Program-made: the position numbers and the translations under genes
Source: Ruminococcoides sp045593025
Lineage (GTDB): Bacteria > Bacillota > Clostridia > Oscillospirales > Acutalibacteraceae
Direction: 5' to 3'
Assembly: GCA_045593025.1 (NCBI GenBank)
Contig: JAZNVW010000019.1
Coordinates: 6,867-70,866, forward strand
DNA length: 64,000 bases
Shown: positions 60,629 through 64,000 of the stretch, in pieces
How positions within the stretch are numbered: the first letter of the stretch is position 1
How the letters are laid out: each line of letters starts with the position of its first letter
The notes under the pieces: generated by a model
The model's database searches: none
What the model was told of the DNA's origin: nothing
The model's input: the letters and a program-made list of their open reading frames with translations, nothing else

Positions 60629-61285
60629 TTGAAAAAACTTGCGATTTTTGATTTGGACGGTACCCTGGTGGATTCTATATATGATTTGGCAGATTGCGTG
60701 AATACTGCCTTGAGAGCTCATAACCTGCCGGAGAATACCCTGAAGGAATATTACTCTTTTGTAGGAAACGGCATGGAAAACCTTATACGCACATCTATGA
60801 AGGAGCAAGGCGGAAACGATGCGCTTTACACGAAGGTCCGCAAAACCTTTGACAGAGAGTACAAGCTCCACAGCAACGATAAGACTTGTCCCTACGAGGG
60901 GGTAGCAGAGTTGCTCGAATGTCTACGCAAAAAAGGAATCGAAACGGCTGTGCTTACCAATAAAGCTGAGGAGTTTGTAGGAGAAATCCTTGCAAAAGCC
61001 TTTCCTTCACATAAATTCTCCTTTGCATGGGGTCAGCGAGAGGGAATTGAACGTAAACCTTCTCCCCAGGGACTTGTAAAGCTTATGGAAGAATCAGGTT
61101 TTGTAAAGGAAGAATGCGTCTACATCGGCGACAGCGAGGTTGATATAAAAACCGCAGACAGCGCAGAAGTAGATTTGATTTGTGTTCTTTGGGGATTTCG
61201 CAGTGAGGCTCAGCTTAAAAGTGCTGGTGCAGAGAAGCTTGTTTCCAATGCAGATGAACTTTTAAGAGAAATTCTTACTATATAA
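60629..61285 (+). CDS. HAD-family phosphatase, phosphoglycolate phosphatase-like
   Basis: 218 residues: motif I IFDLDGTLVDS (5-15), motif II VLTNKAE (about 111), Lys in ERKPSPQGL (about 145) and motif III YIGDSEVDIKTA (about 168). Gph-like with a helical cap. It starts at TTG 60629 with GGAGG 8 nt upstream; an ATG 3 nt earlier is out of frame. Confidence 0.88.
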   Translation: MKKLAIFDLDGTLVDSIYDLADCVNTALRAHNLPENTLKEYYSFVGNGMENLIRTSMKEQGGNDALYTKVRKTFDREYKLHSNDKTCPYEGVAELLECLRKKGIETAVLTNKAEEFVGEILAKAFPSHKFSFAWGQREGIERKPSPQGLVKLMEESGFVKEECVYIGDSEVDIKTADSAEVDLICVLWGFRSEAQLKSAGAEKLVSNADELLREILTI

Positions 61286-61304
61286 ATATGTAGAGTGATT
61301 TGTA

Positions 61305-61913
61305 ATGACAAGAAATTATCAGAAAGAATTGGATGCTCTGATAGAGAGTAATATAAAAGAAGGCAGAGTGCCTTCACTTGTGCTGCACAGCTGTTGTGCT
61401 CCCTGTTCAAGCTATGCTTTGGAGTATCTGTCCGATTATTTTAATATAAATGTTTTATATTATAATCCGAATATTTCTTCAAAAGAAGAATACGATCTCA
61501 GATTGTCAGAACAGCAAAGACTGGTTTCAGAGCTTTATGTGAAATATCCTGTGAGCATAACAGAAGGTAGCTATGAACCTTCTGTGTTTTATGCAATGGC
61601 AAAGGGGCTTGAGCACTGCCCCGAGAGAGGAGAACGATGCCTTAAGTGTTATCGTTTAAGACTTGAGGCGGCGGCACGTCTTGCAAAAGAGCAGGGGGCA
61701 GATTACTTTGCCACAACCCTTACTCTGAGCCCTTTGAAAAGTGCCGAGGCAATAAACTCAATCGGAGAGGCACTTTCTATTGAGTATGGAGTTAAGTATC
61801 TCTGCACGGATTTTAAGAAGAAAAACGGCTATAAACGTTCTATTGAATTAAGCCGAATACATAACCTGTACCGTCAGAATTTCTGCGGATGTGTGTATTC
61901 AAAAACAACATAA
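61305..61913 (+). CDS. queH: Epoxyqueuosine reductase QueH
   Basis: 202 residues of the DUF208/QueH family, the non-cobalamin enzyme that reduces epoxyqueuosine in tRNA to queuosine. Conserved Cys pairs: LHSCCAPCSSY (about 28-38), RCLKCYRLRL (about 105) and FCGCVYS at the C-terminus, ligating Fe-S and metal. No other queuosine genes are present in the window. Confidence 0.93.
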   Translation: MTRNYQKELDALIESNIKEGRVPSLVLHSCCAPCSSYALEYLSDYFNINVLYYNPNISSKEEYDLRLSEQQRLVSELYVKYPVSITEGSYEPSVFYAMAKGLEHCPERGERCLKCYRLRLEAAARLAKEQGADYFATTLTLSPLKSAEAINSIGEALSIEYGVKYLCTDFKKKNGYKRSIELSRIHNLYRQNFCGCVYSKTT

Positions 61914-62190
61914 TTGAACAGTTGTCTGAGAAAGTCAATTCAGCAGAGAAAAAAACTGTTAATAGACAGAAAAACGGCAAATAATAACGGAAAAAATCAC
62001 AGTTATGTAACAATTGTCTGTCAAATTAGACGCTTTTTTGTAACGTTTTGAACATAAAGATAAATTATAACCACACTTTTGCTGTTATAGTACTGAAAAA
62101 ATAAGTAATTTCATTCCGCTAAAACATAACAAACGACCATCTTTGTGTAATATCAACAAATTATTGGATTAGTTTTTGGTTATAAAATAC
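61914..62190. other. AT-rich intergenic region
   Basis: The 348-nt gap between queH and the scaffoldin-like gene has no open frame of note. Its last 70 nt hold the promoter and an ATGCTT / AAGCAT hairpin before the ribosome-binding site. I see nothing else. Confidence 0.6.
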
Positions 62191-62219
62191 TTGATTTTTT
62201 GTATTATATGCTTTATAAT
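62191..62219 (+). promoter_or_regulatory. Predicted promoter of the scaffoldin-like gene
   Basis: TTGATT, 17 nt, TATAAT, with an AAGGAGG site about 30 nt further on. Confidence 0.7.
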
Positions 62220-62261
62220 GATAATGCTTAAAAAAGCATAATTTATAAAGGAGGAACTATT

Positions 62262-63992
62262 ATGTCCAAAACAAAGAAGATAATCAGCCTTGTTCTTGTT
62301 GCAATGCTGGTTATGGCAATGGCAACAGTTGCTATCGTTTCTGCTTCTGCTCTTGCTGAAGGCGATACATACATTGTTGCTGGTAGTGGCACACTCTGCG
62401 GTTCCGATTGGAATCCTGCAGACACAAACAACCAGATGACCTGGAATGCAGACAAGGGTGTTTACGAGAAAGTATACACAAACGTTGCTGCAGGTACTTA
62501 CAACTACAAAGTAGTTCACGGTACAGATTGGGGCGATGCTTACACTGAGTATGGTCCTGCTAACAGTATGGGTGATGACGGCGTTATCACAGTTGATGCT
62601 GACGGTTCTACAGTTACTCTTACTTTCAACGGTGGCAATGTAGAGATCGCTGTTACAGCAGGCTCCGACACACCTGTTGATCCCACACCTACAGATGCTC
62701 CCACACCCACAGATGCTCCTGTAGTTGGCGGTGACACAATCACTGTTTACTTCACAAACAACTGGGCATTTGCTGACCAGTACATCCACTTCTGGGGTGG
62801 CTCCGCTACTTCCGGTGAGTGGCCTGGCGTTGCAATGACATTTGTTGAGAAAAGTGAGCTTGGCGAAGACATCTACTCCGCTGAGATTCCTGCTGATACA
62901 ACAGGTCTCGTATTCAACGGTCTCCACGACCAGGATCCCAACGTTCGCAGACAGACTGTTGACATCACAGAGTTTGCTAACAACATGGGCTTCTACTGTG
63001 TAGAGGAAGTTGAAGGCAAGATCACAGTTGGTACTTACGAGTACAGCGTAACAGAGGATCCCACAGATGCACCTGCAACTGACGCTCCTGCAACTGATGC
63101 ACCCGCAACAGATGCTCCTGCAACAGATGCTCCCGCAACTGATGCACCCGCAACAGATGCTCCTGCAACTGACGCTCCCGCAACAGATGCTCCTGCAACT
63201 GACGCTCCCGCAACAGATGCTCCTGCAACTGATGCTCCCACAACAGACGCTCCTGCTGTAGGCAACGGCGTTACAGTTGACGGCACAAACTATCCTGTAG
63301 CTGTTGGTGATGTTATCACTTACACATACACACTCACAACTCCTGCAGCTATCGAGAACGTACAGGCTACAACTTACTATAGTGCAGATAAGCTCGAGCT
63401 TATCATTCCCGAGAAGAAGCCCGCAAACGCAATGTTCCCTGTTCTCAGAGACATCACATCCGTTGTTTACAACACAGATATCCCCGGTGAGGTTAAGTTC
63501 AATGCTACAGAAGGCGTTGACGAAGGCTTTGACTTCACAGAGGGCGGCATCCTTGTAACTCTCCAGTTCAAGGTTCTCGACGCTTCCGCTTCTGAGATTT
63601 ACACAGTAATCGAAGAGATGGTTAAGTTCGGTGAGAAGGTTGACTTCGCTACAGGCGGCCAGATCGTTGCTGACGGCGTAACAGGTGCTGAGACTCTTAC
63701 AGGTAACACAGATACTCCTGCAACAGATGCTCCTGCAACAGATGCTCCTGCAACTGATGCTCCTGCAACTGATGCTCCTGCAACAGATGCTCCTGCAACA
63801 GACGCTCCTGCAACACAGGCTCCCACAAAGGCTCCTGCAGTTGATCCCACATCTGTAACAGAGGCTCCTGCAACACAGGCTCCCACAAATGCTCCTAACA
63901 CAGGCGCAGCAGCTTACATCTATGTTGTAGTTGCAGTTCTTGCTATGGCAGCATGTGCAGTAGTTGTTCTCCGCAAGAGAGTTAACGGCTAA
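62262..63992 (+). CDS. Wall-anchored scaffoldin-like protein: X25-like and CBM26-like modules plus cohesin-like domain
   Basis: 576 residues. Signal peptide (1-32); an X25-like starch module (about 34-135; GSDWNPADTNNQMTWNADKG, AGTYNYKVVHG); CBM26-like module (about 155-268; VYFTNNWAFADQYIHFWGG, WPGVAMTF), close to that of the 57651 protein; TDAPA linker (about 270-335); a cohesin-like domain (about 340-480; VGDVITYTYTLTTPAAIENV, ILVTLQFKVLD); second TDAPA linker; and an APNTG sortase-type motif (about 541-545), hydrophobic helix and RKR tail. It should be covalently wall-linked and able to hold a dockerin protein while binding starch. The cohesin and X25 calls are by eye. Confidence 0.8.
   Translation: MSKTKKIISLVLVAMLVMAMATVAIVSASALAEGDTYIVAGSGTLCGSDWNPADTNNQMTWNADKGVYEKVYTNVAAGTYNYKVVHGTDWGDAYTEYGPANSMGDDGVITVDADGSTVTLTFNGGNVEIAVTAGSDTPVDPTPTDAPTPTDAPVVGGDTITVYFTNNWAFADQYIHFWGGSATSGEWPGVAMTFVEKSELGEDIYSAEIPADTTGLVFNGLHDQDPNVRRQTVDITEFANNMGFYCVEEVEGKITVGTYEYSVTEDPTDAPATDAPATDAPATDAPATDAPATDAPATDAPATDAPATDAPATDAPATDAPATDAPTTDAPAVGNGVTVDGTNYPVAVGDVITYTYTLTTPAAIENVQATTYYSADKLELIIPEKKPANAMFPVLRDITSVVYNTDIPGEVKFNATEGVDEGFDFTEGGILVTLQFKVLDASASEIYTVIEEMVKFGEKVDFATGGQIVADGVTGAETLTGNTDTPATDAPATDAPATDAPATDAPATDAPATDAPATQAPTKAPAVDPTSVTEAPATQAPTNAPNTGAAAYIYVVVAVLAMAACAVVVLRKRVNG
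63060..63245 (+). repeat. TDAPA-coding tandem repeats (linker 1)
   Basis: About twelve 15-bp units (GATGCTCCTGCAACA and synonyms). A similar block is at 63715-63830. Confidence 0.9.
63715..63830 (+). repeat. TDAPA-coding tandem repeats (linker 2)
   Basis: About seven 15-bp units between the cohesin-like domain and the C-terminal anchor. Confidence 0.9.
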
Positions 63993-64000
63993 TTGCTGAA

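Noticed and set aside
63035..63286. Antisense frame coding repeated GASVA
   Set aside because: Mirror of the TDAPA repeats; no start signal.
63060..63830. CRISPR-like regular repeats
   Set aside because: The short repeats are in frame and code for TDAPA linkers; there are no unique spacers and no cas genes.

Overview
The window looks like a chromosomal segment of an anaerobic, low-to-moderate GC Gram-positive gut or rumen bacterium of the class Clostridia, most plausibly Oscillospiraceae close to Ruminococcus. The evidence is Firmicutes-type Shine-Dalgarno sites and TTGACA/TATAAT promoters, T-box leaders, the SCIFF peptide and its radical-SAM maturase, ferredoxin-linked 2-oxoacid oxidoreductase, dockerin and cohesin modules, and starch-binding modules joined by Thr/Ala/Pro linkers. 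The last group recalls the amylosome of Ruminococcus bromii. The species is an inference; nothing in the window proves it.

Layout. 1-9000: end of a membrane protein, secA, gltX, glnS, and an SDR reductase translationally coupled to a membrane-anchored cohesin-like protein. 9000-13800: rpsL, rpsG, fusA, tuf. 13800-21800: XRE regulator, a secreted LRR protein with a dockerin, tRNA-Arg with a 105-bp direct repeat that copies its 3' end, a DUF1349 protein, an HD hydrolase, a second LRR surface protein, an amidohydrolase and a lipoprotein. 21900-24270: LytTR/GHKL two-component system and a possible noncoding RNA. 24270-36600 (minus strand): SCIFF/maturase/decarboxylase operon, acyltransferase and GltS-like symporter, YitT protein, permuted papain-like protein, DUF2156-GNAT fusion, anion permease, and a run of very small membrane peptides leading to a PstS-like protein. 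36800-37700: tRNA-Thr, tRNA-Tyr and a gene-free, hairpin-rich tract. 37700-55900: metabolic island. 55900-64000: chromate transporter pair, a 42-residue Cys-rich peptide, two large starch-binding surface proteins (one with dockerin, one with cohesin and wall anchor), cyclase, HAD phosphatase and queH.

The most interesting part is 38233-55892. Two T-box leaders (specifiers read by eye as ATC/Ile and CTC/Leu) control an HTH-cupin-acyl-CoA ligase fusion and an operon holding a LeuA-like protein with a damaged metal site, a TIM barrel-acyl-CoA ligase fusion, a branched-chain aminotransferase, a P-loop ATPase and a four-subunit VOR-type ferredoxin oxidoreductase. A further HTH-cupin plus ligase pair follows as two separate genes. 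Together these genes fit amino acid synthesis by activation of branched-chain fatty acids, reductive carboxylation of the acyl-CoA and transamination. T-box control points to synthesis rather than breakdown. This route is known biochemically in rumen anaerobes; the T-box wiring, the degenerate LeuA and the HTH-cupin-ligase fusion are the parts that look new.
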